Shown here: positions 43,476 through 53,125 of the stretch, in pieces
Layout: each line of letters opens with the position of its first letter
Position numbering within the stretch: the first letter of the stretch is position 1
Source of the DNA: Gemmatimonadota bacterium
GTDB taxonomy: Bacteria; Gemmatimonadota; Gemmatimonadetes; Gemmatimonadales; GWC2-71-9
Direction of reading: 5' to 3'
Assembly: GCA_003220935.1 (NCBI GenBank)
Contig: QHTT01000074.1
Span: 1-64,000 of the forward strand
DNA: 64,000 nucleotides
Made by a program: the position numbers and the translations under genes
Notes under the pieces: generated by a model
What the model saw: only the letters and a program-made list of their open reading frames with translations
What the model was told of the DNA's origin: nothing
Database searches by the model: none

Positions 43476-43706
43476 AGCATGTGCCCTCGATCCCGCTCGG
43501 CCAGCAGCCGGTCGGGATCCTATTGTTGTCCCAACAGGAACGCAGTTCGCGCAGATTGACGGAGGCGGAGCTGGACGGATTGGACGGACTGCGGGGCCGC
43601 GGCGCACTCACGGCGCCCAAGGCAGCGAGCAGTCCGGAAGCCCAATGCATTCTCTAAATCTAAGTGGGCTTGCGACTTACGTCAACTACCCCGAGATTCA
43701 AGGTAT

Positions 43707-45872
43707 ATGATGCGCCCACACAACGGTTTTCTCAACCCGGGGGTGCTCCTGACAGGCATGCTGCTCGGCGGGGCCGCCCCAGCGGCGTCCAGCCAAACGA
43801 TCTCATACCCGCCGGCGCGCAAGAGCGACGTGGTCGACGATTACCACGGGACGCGGGTGCCGGACCCGTACCGCTGGCTGGAGGATTCCGACTCGCCCGA
43901 AACGCGCGCGTGGATCGAAGCCGAGAACCAGATCACCGCATCGTATCTGGCGCAGATCCCCGAGCGCGCGACGATCCGGCAGCGGCTCACGCAGCTCTGG
44001 AACTATCCCAAGTACGGCGCCCCGTTCCACAAGGCGGGACGGTACTTCTTCTTCAAGAACGATGGTCTGCAGAACCAGTCGGTGCTCTACAAACAGGCCT
44101 CGCTCACCGCCGATCCGCAAGTGCTGCTCGACCCGAACCTCTTTTCCGAAGACGGCACCGTCGCGCTCTCCACGCTCGCGGTGTCAGAGGACGGGCGGCT
44201 GCTCGCCTACGGCACGTCGGCGAGCGGCTCGGATTGGGAAGAGCTCCACGTGCGCGACATCGCGGCGGCGCGCGACCGGTCCGATCACCTGCGCTGGGTG
44301 AAGTTCTCCGGCGCGTCGTGGACGCGCGACGGCCAGGGGTTCTTCTACAGCCGCTACCCTGAGGTGGCGGACAAGGCGCTGACGAGTGTGAACCGCTTCC
44401 AGAAGGTGTATTACCATCGCCTTGGTAGCGACCAGACGCAGGACGTCCTGGTGTACGAGCGTCCCGACCAGCCGGACTGGGGGTTCAACGCCGAGGTGAC
44501 CGATGACGGCCGCTACGCCGTGCTCCACGTCTGGCTCGGCACCGACCGCCGCAATCGGGTCTACTACCTCGACTTGAAGAGCCCCAAGCGCCCCCGGGTC
44601 ACGGGCGAGGTGGTCCGACTGCTCGACGATTTCGACGCAAGCTATGGGTTCATCGGCAACGATGGGCCGGTGTTCTACTTCCTCACCGATCTCGCCGCAC
44701 CCAGGAAGCGCGCGCTGGCGATCGACACGCGGCGCCCGGACCGAGCGCGCTGGCGCGAGGTCATTCCGCAAGGCGAGGACGTACTCGAGGGCGTCCGGAT
44801 CATTCACAATATGTTCGTCGCAAACTACATGCACGACGCCCACTCGCGGCTGCGGCTGTTCGCGCTCGACGGGCGACCGCTCAAGGACATCGATCTCCCC
44901 ACGCTTGGTGCGGTGGCCTCGATCAGCGGCGAGCGTAAGGACGACAAGATGTTCTTCGCGTTCACGTCGTTCCTCTATCCCACGACGATCTTTCGCTATG
45001 ACTTCACAAGCGGCGCGACGAGCGTGTTCAAGGCGCCCGCGCTCGACTTCGATCCGTCGGGCTACGAAACGAAGCAGGTGTTCTACACGAGCAAGGACGG
45101 CACGCGAGTCCCAATGTTCATCACTCACAAGAAGGGAATCAAACTCGACGGGACGAACCCGACCTATCTCTACGGTTACGGCGGGTTCAACATCAGTCTC
45201 ACGCCCAGCTTCTCGGTGAGCCTGCTGGCGTGGCTCGAGATGGGTGGCGTCTACGCGATGCCGAACCTCCGGGGCGGCGGAGAGTACGGTGAGGATTGGC
45301 ACCAGGCAGGCATGCACGAGCAGAAGCAGAATGTCTTCGACGATTTCATCGCCGCGGCGGAGTATCTCATTGCTCAGCGCTACACGTCCCCGGCGAAACT
45401 CGCGATCGGCGGCGGCTCGAACGGGGGGCTGCTGGTCGGGGCGGCGATCACGCAGCGTCCCGAGCTGTTCGGCGCGGCACTGCCGGCCGTCGGGGTGATG
45501 GACATGCTGCGGTTCCACAAGTTCACGATCGGTTGGGCGTGGGTGACCGAGTACGGCTCGGCGGACAGCGCGGCGCAGTTCCCTTATCTGTATAAGTACT
45601 CGCCGTTGCACAACATCAAACCCGGCACACGGTATCCGGCGACCTTGATCACCACCGCTGACCACGACGATCGCGTGGTGCCCGGGCACTCGTTCAAGTT
45701 CGCCGCCACGATCCAGGCGGCGCAGGCGGGCCCCCAGCCGGTGCTGATCGAGATCGAGACCAAAGCCGGGCACGGCGCCGGCAAGCCCACGAGCAAGATC
45801 ATTGAGGAGCAGGCGGACCGGTGGGCGTTTCTGGTGAAGAACCTGGGAGTGGAGGCTGGTGGAGGTCGGTGA
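43707..45872 (+). CDS. Prolyl oligopeptidase family serine peptidase (S9A)
   Basis: A 721-residue prolyl oligopeptidase with an N-terminal export-like segment (LNPGVLLTGMLLGGAAPAAS). The propeller starts with PARKSDVVDDYHGTRVPDPY. The alpha/beta-hydrolase domain carries the nucleophile in GGSNGGLLVGAA (about residue 571), the Asp in DHDDRVVPGHSFK and the His in KAGHGAGKPTSK. It cuts short peptides after proline, probably in the periplasm. It is divergent from the RNase E/G gene across 231 nt, which holds no other gene. Confidence 0.95.
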   Translation: MMRPHNGFLNPGVLLTGMLLGGAAPAASSQTISYPPARKSDVVDDYHGTRVPDPYRWLEDSDSPETRAWIEAENQITASYLAQIPERATIRQRLTQLWNYPKYGAPFHKAGRYFFFKNDGLQNQSVLYKQASLTADPQVLLDPNLFSEDGTVALSTLAVSEDGRLLAYGTSASGSDWEELHVRDIAAARDRSDHLRWVKFSGASWTRDGQGFFYSRYPEVADKALTSVNRFQKVYYHRLGSDQTQDVLVYERPDQPDWGFNAEVTDDGRYAVLHVWLGTDRRNRVYYLDLKSPKRPRVTGEVVRLLDDFDASYGFIGNDGPVFYFLTDLAAPRKRALAIDTRRPDRARWREVIPQGEDVLEGVRIIHNMFVANYMHDAHSRLRLFALDGRPLKDIDLPTLGAVASISGERKDDKMFFAFTSFLYPTTIFRYDFTSGATSVFKAPALDFDPSGYETKQVFYTSKDGTRVPMFITHKKGIKLDGTNPTYLYGYGGFNISLTPSFSVSLLAWLEMGGVYAMPNLRGGGEYGEDWHQAGMHEQKQNVFDDFIAAAEYLIAQRYTSPAKLAIGGGSNGGLLVGAAITQRPELFGAALPAVGVMDMLRFHKFTIGWAWVTEYGSADSAAQFPYLYKYSPLHNIKPGTRYPATLITTADHDDRVVPGHSFKFAATIQAAQAGPQPVLIEIETKAGHGAGKPTSKIIEEQADRWAFLVKNLGVEAGGGR

Positions 45873-45940
45873 ACGATGGTGGAGGTCGTCCCATGCCCTC
45901 CACCATCTTCCACCGACCTCCACAACCTCCACCAACCTAG
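45853..45940. repeat. TGGAGG word array with inverted partner
   Basis: GGTGGAGGTCGG-type words (45853-45885) face CCTCCACC-type words (near 45896-45940). The array covers the end of the prolyl oligopeptidase gene and the spacer before the convergent acyl-CoA dehydrogenase. It shares its TGGAGG word with 22125-22218. Confidence 0.6.
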
Positions 45941-47157
45941 TCTATCAGATCTCCCAGCAATTCCCGCGCGATCACGATCCGCTGGATCTCGCTCGTGCCC
46001 TCACCGATCTCGCAGATCTTCGCGTCCCGCATCATCCGCTCGACGGGGTAGTCCGTGGTATAGCCGTAGCCGCCATGCAGTTGGACGGCCTTGGTGGTGG
46101 CGCGCATGGCTAGCTCGGAGGCGTATAGTTTGGCCATCGCGGCCTCCTTCTTGTACGGCTGTCCCGTCTGCTTGAGCCAGGCGGCGTGGTAGACGAGGTG
46201 GGTGGCCGCCTCGAGCTCGGTCGCCATATCGGCCAGCGCGAAGTGCACTCCCTGGAAACTCGCGATCGGCCTGCCGAACTGCTTGCGCGTCGCCGTGTAC
46301 CTGAGGGATTCCTCGAGCGCGCCCTCGGCGATCCCCAGCGCCAGCGCGCCGAGCCCGATGCGCCCGCCGTCGAGCGTGTGCAGGAACTGGGGGAAGCCGT
46401 TGTTCACAGGCCCCAGCACGTTCTCCTTAGGCACGATCGCGTCCTGGAACACGAGCTCACGCGTGTCCGAGGCCCGCCAGCCCAGCTTGTCTTCCTTCTT
46501 GGCCGCGGCGACGCCGGGACACTTGGGGAGCGAGGCGTCGTGACCGATCCCGACGCGCGTCGTCTCCGTGAGGTCGCACGTGTCCTTGGTGACGATGAAT
46601 GCGGTGATGCCGTGCGTCTTCCTGGCGGCGGCATCGGTGCGGGCGGTGACCACGAAGATCTCACCCACGCCCGCGTGCGTGATGAAGATCTTGGAGCCGT
46701 TCAGGACGTAGTGGTCGCCGCGGTCGACCGCCGTGGTCTTCGTGCCTCCCGCGTCCGAGCCCGCGCCCGGCTCCGTCAAGCCGAAGCCGCCCAGCACCCT
46801 CCCGGTCGCGAGCAGCGGGACGTAGCGTCGCTTCTGCGCGTCCGTCCCGAAGTCGACGATGGGAGAGGTGCCCAGCGTCGTGTGCGCGCTGACGGTGATC
46901 GCGTGGCTCGCGTCGACCTTCGCGAGCTCGTGGATCACGATGATATAGGAGAGGTAGTCCATCCCGGAGCCGCCAAGCTGCTCCGGCCAGGGGATGCCGA
47001 ACAGGCCGAGCTCGGCCATCTGCTTGACGTTGTCCCAGGGGAAGCGGCTTTCGAGATCGTATTGCCGGGCGCTCGGCCGAATGACCTGATCCGCAAACTC
47101 GCGCACCATGTCGCGGACCTGGTGGTGGTGGTCGGTGAAGTAGAGCGAGGGGTGCAT
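45937..47157 (-). CDS. Acyl-CoA dehydrogenase
   Basis: A 406-residue FAD-dependent acyl-CoA dehydrogenase. It shows [20 protein letters not shown] near residue 123, [14 protein letters not shown] near 150, [20 protein letters not shown] near 295 and the catalytic Glu in [15 protein letters not shown] near 385. It oxidises acyl-CoA to 2-enoyl-CoA. An insertion around residue 200-225 ([18 protein letters not shown]) is not in the shortest family members. It is the last gene before the serine-cycle run, separated from ppc by an 85-nt hairpin repeat, so it is probably independently transcribed. Confidence 0.94.
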   Translation of the reverse strand: MHPSLYFTDHHHQVRDMVREFADQVIRPSARQYDLESRFPWDNVKQMAELGLFGIPWPEQLGGSGMDYLSYIIVIHELAKVDASHAITVSAHTTLGTSPIVDFGTDAQKRRYVPLLATGRVLGGFGLTEPGAGSDAGGTKTTAVDRGDHYVLNGSKIFITHAGVGEIFVVTARTDAAARKTHGITAFIVTKDTCDLTETTRVGIGHDASLPKCPGVAAAKKEDKLGWRASDTRELVFQDAIVPKENVLGPVNNGFPQFLHTLDGGRIGLGALALGIAEGALEESLRYTATRKQFGRPIASFQGVHFALADMATELEAATHLVYHAAWLKQTGQPYKKEAAMAKLYASELAMRATTKAVQLHGGYGYTTDYPVERMMRDAKICEIGEGTSEIQRIVIARELLGDLID

Positions 47158-47159
47158 GC

Positions 47160-47241
47160 GGGGAATATAGCCGCAAGCCGCAAGCCGTTAGCCGCAACGT
47201 CGGGTCGTTATCGAGCTGCTTGCGACTTGCGGCTTGCGGCT
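47160..47241. repeat. CGCAAGCC tandem words with inverted partner
   Basis: GCCGCAAGCCGCAAGCC words (47169-47190) face TTGCGGCTTGCGGCTG words (47221-47241), able to form a hairpin in the spacer between the acyl-CoA dehydrogenase start and ppc end. It could act as a transcription barrier. Confidence 0.65.
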
Positions 47242-47242
47242 G

Positions 47243-49957
47243 TCAACCTGTAGTTCCAAACCCCGCCGCAATGCAGTTGATGGACAACAGCAGCGGCGCC
47301 AGCGCGTCTTCGCGGCCGGCGCGGTAGCGCTGCAGCAGCGCGATCTGCTGACGGTTGACTTGGTTCAGGGTCGGCAGGCGCCGGGCGAGCCGTGACCGGA
47401 ACTGCGGGAACCGCTCCGCGATGGTAGCGCAGCCTGTGAGGCGCCGCACCACCGCGACGGTCCGGTGGAATTCGTCGGCCAGCGACGAGAAGAGCTCGTG
47501 GCACACCCAGGGATCGGGAACCAGGTCGGCGTACTCTCGCGCGATGTCGAGATCGACGTAGGCGAGCGTCTTCTCGACCTCGTCCATGATCAAGCGGAAG
47601 AGGCGAGACTCTGCGAACATCCGTTTGAGGAGCGCCTCTCCACGCGCGCCCCGCACTTCGAGGAAGGTGTCGAGCCCGGCCCCGACCCCGTACCATCCCG
47701 GGACGAAGTGCCGGTTCTGGGTCCAGGCGAAGACCCACGGGATCGCTCGGAGCTCGGCGAGCGTGCGGGCACCGAACCGTCGCGTGGGGCGCGAGCCGAT
47801 GTTGAGCAGCGCGATCTCTTCCAGCGGGCTCGCCGCCTGGAAGTAGTTCACGAACTGGGGATGACCGAGCAGGCGGCGATAGGCGGCGTGCGCGGCGCCG
47901 GAGAGGGCCTCCATCGCCTCGTCGAATTCCGCCGTCGGCACCAGCGCCGCCTCGCGCTCTGACTTGACCGAGTGCTCCAGCACGCTGGCGGCGAGGAGCT
48001 CCGCCTGGTAGGCCGCGGTGCCCCGATTGGCGTACTTGAACGAGACAACCTCCCCCTGCTCCGTGATCCGCAAATGCCCCTGGATCGAGCCGGCGGGTTG
48101 CGCCGCGATCGCGCGACCCGTGGGCGCGCCGCCGCGGCTCACGGACCCGCCGCGGCCGTGGAAGAACGTGATCGCGACGCCGCACTCCCGCCCCAGCCGC
48201 GTGAGCTTGACCTGCGTCTTCGCGAGCTCCCAGTTCGACGTGAGGAAGCCGCCGTCCTTGTTCGAGTCCGAGTAGCCGAGCATGACCTCGTACACGCCGC
48301 CCTGTGCGCGGATGCTGCGCCGGATCACGGGCACCTGGAGCAGCTCGCGCACGATCTCCGGCGCGCGCCGCAGGTCGTCGATGGATTCGAACAGCGGGAC
48401 GACGGGAAAGGTGCAGCTCTCCGTCCCGGCGGCGTCGGCGAACAATCCGGCTTCCTTGGCGAGCAGGTGCGCGCCGAGCACGTCCGCCGCGTCATGGGTC
48501 ATACTGAGGATGAAGCTGCCGATCGCCTCGCGGTCGCACTGGTCTCGCAGCTCGCGGGTCAGCCGGAACATACCGAGCGTCTCGGCCGCCTCGGCCGGCA
48601 GACTCGTCGGACGGTCGGAGCGGAGCGGCTGGGCGAGCTCGCCCTGGAGCCAGCCGCGCCACGCCACGGAGCGAGGAGCCGGCGGGTCGCCTTGGTTGCG
48701 CGCCCGCCACAGCGCGGTGAGTGCAGCGTCGAGCCGCGCGCTGTTCTCGCGGAGGTCGAGCCGGAACGTGCTGAACCGAAAGGCCTCCACCTCCCGTCGC
48801 ACGGGTCGCACGAGCAGCTCGGCGGCGCCGCGGGCGCAGGCGTCGGCGAGGCCGGCTTCGAGAGACTTGAGGTCCGCGATCAGCTCATCCGCAGTGCGGT
48901 AACCCCGCGCGGCCGGCGCGCTGTTTCCCTGTTCCGCGCAGCTGAGTGTGGCATCGAGCCGACGCAGCAGGCACGCGACGTACTGACGGAATACCTCGCC
49001 GGGGTTGCGCGCGACGATCTCGTCGCCGGCTCCGCTCTGCTCGAGCTGGCCGCTGAGCGCCTGCCGGAACACGACCGAAATCGGTGCCGCGCGCTCGGTG
49101 GGGCTCAGCGCCTGCAGCAGCTCGGCCAGGCGCTGCCGATAGCGTCGCAGGCTCGCTACGCGGTTGTCGCACACGGTCTGGTGCGTCACCTCGTTCGTGA
49201 CGAACGGATTGCCGTCCCGGTCGCCGCCGATCCACGACCCGAGCTGGAAGAACGGCGGCAACTCGAACGGCGCGCCGGGATAGGCCTGCCGCACGGCACG
49301 GTCGAGCTTGTCCACGAGCTCGGGGACGACATCGAACAGATTCTCCGTGACGAAGTGCAGCCCCCAGGCGCGCTCCTGCGCGACCGTGGGCTTTTCCAGC
49401 CGCAACTCCCCCGTGAGCCACAGCAGCTCGATCTCCGCGCGCACGCTCGCGATCAGGGCGTTGCGCTCGCGGGGAGTCCAGCGCGGCGCTTCGAGATCGA
49501 CCAGCCGGCGGTAGATGCGGCGGTGCTTCTCGAGCACGGTGACGCGCTTGGCTTCGGTCGGATGGGCGGTGATCACCGGCCGCACGCGCAGGCGCGCCGC
49601 GAAGGACCGCATCTCGTCGGCCGAGACGCCCTGCGTGGCCGCGGCGCTCACCACCTGGGCAAACGTTCCCCGCAGTTGCTCGGGGCCGCGCTCCAGCTCG
49701 GCCTGGCGTCGCTGGCGCATCGCGGCGTTCTGCTCGGCGATGGAGAGCAGCTGGAACCACATGCCCTGCGCCTGAATCGTGCGCGCCAGCAGCTCGGGGG
49801 ACGCGGCCGGGTCGAGGGCTGCGCCCCGCAGCAGGGGCTCGATCTCGGGTTCGTGGACGCGGATGACGTCGAGGAACTGGTCGAACAGCAGCTCGGCCAC
49901 CTGTTCGAGGTACTCAGAGGCGGCGAGAGCGGCGGGGGCAGCAGGGTGGTCGCTCAC
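47243..49957 (-). CDS. ppc: Phosphoenolpyruvate carboxylase
   Basis: A 904-residue PEP carboxylase from GTG 49957 (GTGA overlap with hprA). Conserved catalytic motifs are VITAHPTEAKR near 139, GGDRDGNPFVT near 240, the substrate loop GYSDSNKDGG near 566 and FHGRGGSVSRGG near 605. The C-terminal INCIAAGFGTTG matches the allosteric-site end. It carboxylates PEP to oxaloacetate. In this operon it would supply malate for malyl-CoA synthesis in the serine cycle. The longer in-frame ORF to 50521 is a shadow of hprA. Confidence 0.97.
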   Translation of the reverse strand: MSDHPAAPAALAASEYLEQVAELLFDQFLDVIRVHEPEIEPLLRGAALDPAASPELLARTIQAQGMWFQLLSIAEQNAAMRQRRQAELERGPEQLRGTFAQVVSAAATQGVSADEMRSFAARLRVRPVITAHPTEAKRVTVLEKHRRIYRRLVDLEAPRWTPRERNALIASVRAEIELLWLTGELRLEKPTVAQERAWGLHFVTENLFDVVPELVDKLDRAVRQAYPGAPFELPPFFQLGSWIGGDRDGNPFVTNEVTHQTVCDNRVASLRRYRQRLAELLQALSPTERAAPISVVFRQALSGQLEQSGAGDEIVARNPGEVFRQYVACLLRRLDATLSCAEQGNSAPAARGYRTADELIADLKSLEAGLADACARGAAELLVRPVRREVEAFRFSTFRLDLRENSARLDAALTALWRARNQGDPPAPRSVAWRGWLQGELAQPLRSDRPTSLPAEAAETLGMFRLTRELRDQCDREAIGSFILSMTHDAADVLGAHLLAKEAGLFADAAGTESCTFPVVPLFESIDDLRRAPEIVRELLQVPVIRRSIRAQGGVYEVMLGYSDSNKDGGFLTSNWELAKTQVKLTRLGRECGVAITFFHGRGGSVSRGGAPTGRAIAAQPAGSIQGHLRITEQGEVVSFKYANRGTAAYQAELLAASVLEHSVKSEREAALVPTAEFDEAMEALSGAAHAAYRRLLGHPQFVNYFQAASPLEEIALLNIGSRPTRRFGARTLAELRAIPWVFAWTQNRHFVPGWYGVGAGLDTFLEVRGARGEALLKRMFAESRLFRLIMDEVEKTLAYVDLDIAREYADLVPDPWVCHELFSSLADEFHRTVAVVRRLTGCATIAERFPQFRSRLARRLPTLNQVNRQQIALLQRYRAGREDALAPLLLSINCIAAGFGTTG

Positions 49958-50934
49958 ACGACGCGGTCGCGCGGGGTGGCTCCGGCGAAGAACGCCTTGA
50001 GGTTGTCCAACGCGCGCATGCCCATGGCCACGCGGGTCTCCTGCGTCGCGCTGCCGAGGTGCGGTAGCAGGACGACGTTGTCCAGCTTCAGCAGGCCCGG
50101 CGTCACGCGGGGCTCCTGCTCGTAGACGTCGAGCGCGGCGCCTGCGATCTGCCCGCGCTCGAGCGCCGTCACGAGCGCCGCTTCGTCCACGATATCGCCT
50201 CGCGCGGTGTTGATGAGGAAGGCCGTGGGCCGCATCAGGGCGAGCCGCGCGGCGTTGATGAGATGACGCGTGTCGGGCGTCGCCGGCGAGTGGATCGAGA
50301 CGAAGTCTGCTTCCCGGAGCACGTCCTCGACGCTGCGCTGCCGCTCGGCGCCGAGCTCCGTCACGACCTCGGCCGGCGGCGGGTAGGGGTCGTGGAACAT
50401 CACGCGCATGGCGAACCCGTGGTGGGCGCGCTTGGCGACCGCCCGGCCGATGCGCCCCATGCCGATCAGCCCCAGCACCTTGCCACTCAGCCTCGTGCCC
50501 AGCATGTGGGTGGGACGCCACCCGGTCCAGGCGCCGGTGCGCACGTGGCGCTCGCCTTCGCCGGCCCGCCGCGCCACCATCAGCATGAGCATGATCGCTT
50601 CGTCCGCGGTGTCGTCCGTGAGCACGTCCGGCGTGTTCGTGACGACGAGCCCGCGCGCCTGCGCCGCGCTTACGTCGATGTGGTTGAACCCGACACCGAA
50701 GTTGGCGAGGATCCTGGCCCGCAGCGGCTCCACCGAGAGCGTATCGGCAGAGACGCGATCGCTCACGGTCGGGACCACTCCATCGGCGCTGCGTAGCGCC
50801 TCCTGGAGCTCGGCGGGTGTAAACGGGTGGTCGTCCGGGTTCAAGCGCGCCTGGAACTCTCGCGCCAACTGTTCCTCGACGGGCGCCGGGAGCCGCCGCG
50901 TGACGACGACGGTGGGCCGGCCCGGCGTGCTCAC
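49954..50934 (-). CDS. hprA: Hydroxypyruvate/glyoxylate reductase (D-2-hydroxyacid dehydrogenase)
   Basis: A 326-residue D-2-hydroxyacid dehydrogenase. It shows ILANFGVGFNHIDVSAA near residue 73, the NAD site LGLIGMGRIGRAVA near 155, NTARGDIVDEAAL near 242 and the catalytic His in LLPHLGSATQETR near 290. In serine-cycle organisms the enzyme reduces hydroxypyruvate to glycerate. It overlaps ppc (GTGA) and mtkB (GTGA), which places it inside the serine-cycle operon and makes hydroxypyruvate the likely substrate. Glyoxylate is the alternative. Confidence 0.9.
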   Translation of the reverse strand: MSTPGRPTVVVTRRLPAPVEEQLAREFQARLNPDDHPFTPAELQEALRSADGVVPTVSDRVSADTLSVEPLRARILANFGVGFNHIDVSAAQARGLVVTNTPDVLTDDTADEAIMLMLMVARRAGEGERHVRTGAWTGWRPTHMLGTRLSGKVLGLIGMGRIGRAVAKRAHHGFAMRVMFHDPYPPPAEVVTELGAERQRSVEDVLREADFVSIHSPATPDTRHLINAARLALMRPTAFLINTARGDIVDEAALVTALERGQIAGAALDVYEQEPRVTPGLLKLDNVVLLPHLGSATQETRVAMGMRALDNLKAFFAGATPRDRVV

Positions 50935-51845
50935 CGCCCGACCATCACGCGGGGCGATGGCTTGCGGGCCAGCGCCGCGGCGACCGTGGACCCGAGCTCG
51001 GCTGGACTGGGGGCGACGACGAGGCCGGCCGACCGCATGATCTCGGCCTTCTCGGCGGCCGTGTCGCCGAAGGCAGAGATGATGGCGCCGGCGTGACCCA
51101 TGCGCCGGCCTCTGGGGGCCGTCAGTCCAGCGACGTAGCCGATCACCGGCTTCGTCATGTTGTCGCGGACGAACAGGGCGGCATCCGCTTCCTGGGGCCC
51201 CCCGATCTCACCGATCAACATGACGGCCTCTGTCTCCGGGTCCGCTTCGAACAATGCCAGGATGTCCACGAAGGAGCTGCCGTTGATGGGATCGCCGCCA
51301 ATCCCGACGCTCGTCGTGATACCGACACCGAGCGCCTGCATTTGCGAGGCCGCTTCATAGCCAAGCGTGCCAGAGCGCGTGACGACGCCGACGTTGCCCG
51401 GCATGTAGATGTGCCCTGGCATGATCCCCAGCATCGCCTTGCCGGGGCTGATCACACCGGCGCAGTTGGGTCCGATCAGCCGGGTGCGACGCTCCTTGGC
51501 ATAGCGCCACAGGTACCGCTTGACCCGCATCATGTCCTGGGCGGGCACGCCGTCCGTAATCGTCACGACGAGCCGGATACATGCGTCGGCTGCCTCCATA
51601 ACGGCGTCGGCGCAGAACGGGGCCGGGACGAGGACGAGCGAGGCGGCGGCCCCGGTGGCCGCGACCGCTTCCTTGACGGTGTTGAAGACCGGGCGCTCGA
51701 GATGGGTCGCACCGCCCTTCCCCGGGGTCACGCCGCCGACGACGTTCGTGCCGTAGGCGATCATCTCGTTGGCGTGGAACGTGCCCTTGTCGCCCGTGAA
51801 GCCTTGGACGATGACGGGGGTTTGTTCATCGAGCAGGATGCTCAT
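50931..51845 (-). CDS. mtkB: Malate-CoA ligase (malate thiokinase), alpha subunit
   Basis: A 304-residue SucD-like alpha subunit. The CoA-binding start reads [19 protein letters not shown], with [19 protein letters not shown] near 150 and the phosphohistidine in [15 protein letters not shown] near 250. Succinyl-CoA synthetase and malate thiokinase are close relatives. The neighbours (sgaA, mcl, hprA, ppc) make malate the likely substrate, which is inference. It overlaps mtkA by ATGA and is co-translated with it. Confidence 0.86.
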   Translation of the reverse strand: MSILLDEQTPVIVQGFTGDKGTFHANEMIAYGTNVVGGVTPGKGGATHLERPVFNTVKEAVAATGAAASLVLVPAPFCADAVMEAADACIRLVVTITDGVPAQDMMRVKRYLWRYAKERRTRLIGPNCAGVISPGKAMLGIMPGHIYMPGNVGVVTRSGTLGYEAASQMQALGVGITTSVGIGGDPINGSSFVDILALFEADPETEAVMLIGEIGGPQEADAALFVRDNMTKPVIGYVAGLTAPRGRRMGHAGAIISAFGDTAAEKAEIMRSAGLVVAPSPAELGSTVAAALARKPSPRVMVGR

Positions 51846-53122
51846 ACGGGCCCCGGCGCATTGGCGTTGGAGGTCCTCACCCCCTGTCCCCCTCTCCCTG
51901 CGGGAGAGGGGGGACTCTGGACGTTCCCCCTCTCCGGAACGGAGAGGGGGTCAGGGGGTGAGGATCGCCGCGCCCCGACCACGCGGTCGGCCGCTTCCGC
52001 CAGGGCGTCGGCGGTGATGATGGGCAGCCCACTTTCGCTGAGAATGCGCCGGCCCTCTTCCACATTCGTCCCCGCGAGCCGCACGACCAGGGGGACGGGA
52101 ACCTGGACTGCGCGGACCGCTTGCACCACGCCCTGCGCCACCCAGTCACAGCGGTTGATGCCGGCGAACACATTGACGAGTATCGCCCGGACGTTCTTGT
52201 CCGAGAGCACGAGGCGAAATGCCGCGGCGACGCGATCGGGCGAAGCGCCGCCGCCGATATCGAGAAAGTTGGCCGGCTCGCCGCCGGCGTGCTTGATCAT
52301 GTCCATCGTCGCCATCGCGAGCCCGGCCCCGTTGATGATGCAGCCGATGTCACCGTCCAGGGCCACGTAGTTCAACCCGTGCTCGGCCGCTTCGGCTTCG
52401 CGCGGATCTTCCTGGGCGTAATCGCGTAGCTCGACCACGTTGGGCCGACGGAACATCGCGTTGTCGTCGAAGCTCATCTTCACGTCGAGTGCGAGCACCT
52501 GACCATCCGCCGTCACGACGAGCGGGTTGACCTCCACCATGGTCGCGTCCAGCTCGCGGAACGCGCGGTAGGCGCCGAGCAGGATGGCCACGGCCTGGCT
52601 CACCTGCGGCGGCGCGAGCCCCAGCCCGAACGCGAGCTCCCGTGCCTGAAACGCCTGCATCCCGACTGCCGGCTCCACGACCTCGCGCAGGATGGCCTCC
52701 GGCTCGCGCTGGGCGATCTCCTCGATCTCCATGCCGCCGTGCGGGTGTGCCACGACGACGATGCGCTCGCGCTTGCGGTCGAGCACGAGGCCGACGTACA
52801 ACTCGCGCGCGATCGGCAGCGCCTCTTCGACCAGGACGCGATGCACCGGCAGGCCATCCGGTCCCGTCTGCATCGTCACCAGTGTCGTGCCGAGCAGCTC
52901 CTTCGCCGCCCGCCGCACGTCGACGTCGCTGGCGCAGAGCTTGATGCCGCCCGCCTTGCCGCGCGCGCCGGAATGGATCTGCGCCTTCACCACCCACCGG
53001 CTGCCCCCGATCTCGGTCGCACGGTACACCGCCTGGTCGGCGCTGTACGCGACGCCGCCTTTGGGGACACGGACGCCGAAGCCCGCGAGCAGCTCTTTGG
53101 CCTGGTATTCGTGGATGTCCAT
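51842..53122 (-). CDS. mtkA: Malate-CoA ligase (malate thiokinase), beta subunit
   Basis: A 426-residue ATP-grasp beta subunit starting [20 protein letters not shown], with [18 protein letters not shown] near 46, [20 protein letters not shown] near 197 and [18 protein letters not shown] near 284. Together with mtkB it makes malyl-CoA from malate, CoA and ATP. The C-terminal 40 residues ([13 protein letters not shown] through [13 protein letters not shown]) are absent from relatives and are encoded by a palindromic CCCTCTCC element (51873-51964), apparently an insertion that extended the protein. Confidence 0.86.
   Translation of the reverse strand: MDIHEYQAKELLAGFGVRVPKGGVAYSADQAVYRATEIGGSRWVVKAQIHSGARGKAGGIKLCASDVDVRRAAKELLGTTLVTMQTGPDGLPVHRVLVEEALPIARELYVGLVLDRKRERIVVVAHPHGGMEIEEIAQREPEAILREVVEPAVGMQAFQARELAFGLGLAPPQVSQAVAILLGAYRAFRELDATMVEVNPLVVTADGQVLALDVKMSFDDNAMFRRPNVVELRDYAQEDPREAEAAEHGLNYVALDGDIGCIINGAGLAMATMDMIKHAGGEPANFLDIGGGASPDRVAAAFRLVLSDKNVRAILVNVFAGINRCDWVAQGVVQAVRAVQVPVPLVVRLAGTNVEEGRRILSESGLPIITADALAEAADRVVGARRSSPPDPLSVPERGNVQSPPSPAGRGGQGVRTSNANAPGPV
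51873..51964. repeat. CCCTCTCC-type palindromic element at the mtkA end
   Basis: Inverted words CACCCCCTGTCCCCCTCTCC / GGAGAGGGGGTCAGGGGGTG with a second GGGAGAGG / CCCTCTCC pair between. It is read in frame as the Pro/Gly/Arg-rich C-terminal extension of the ligase beta subunit, including the segment [11 protein letters not shown]. Confidence 0.75.
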
Positions 53123-53125
53123 GGG

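Noticed and set aside
49954-50521. An N-terminal extension of the PEP carboxylase frame to 50521.
   Set aside because: It overlaps the whole front of hprA in another frame and has no homology. The GTG at 49957 with GTGA overlap is the proper start. The same reasoning removed extensions of coaBC (to 8382), gmk (to 9178) and the TonB-plug gene (to 12237).
50931-53122. Ordinary succinyl-CoA synthetase (sucCD).
   Set aside because: It cannot be excluded by motifs alone, but the neighbours sgaA, mcl, hprA and ppc make malate-CoA ligase the better name.
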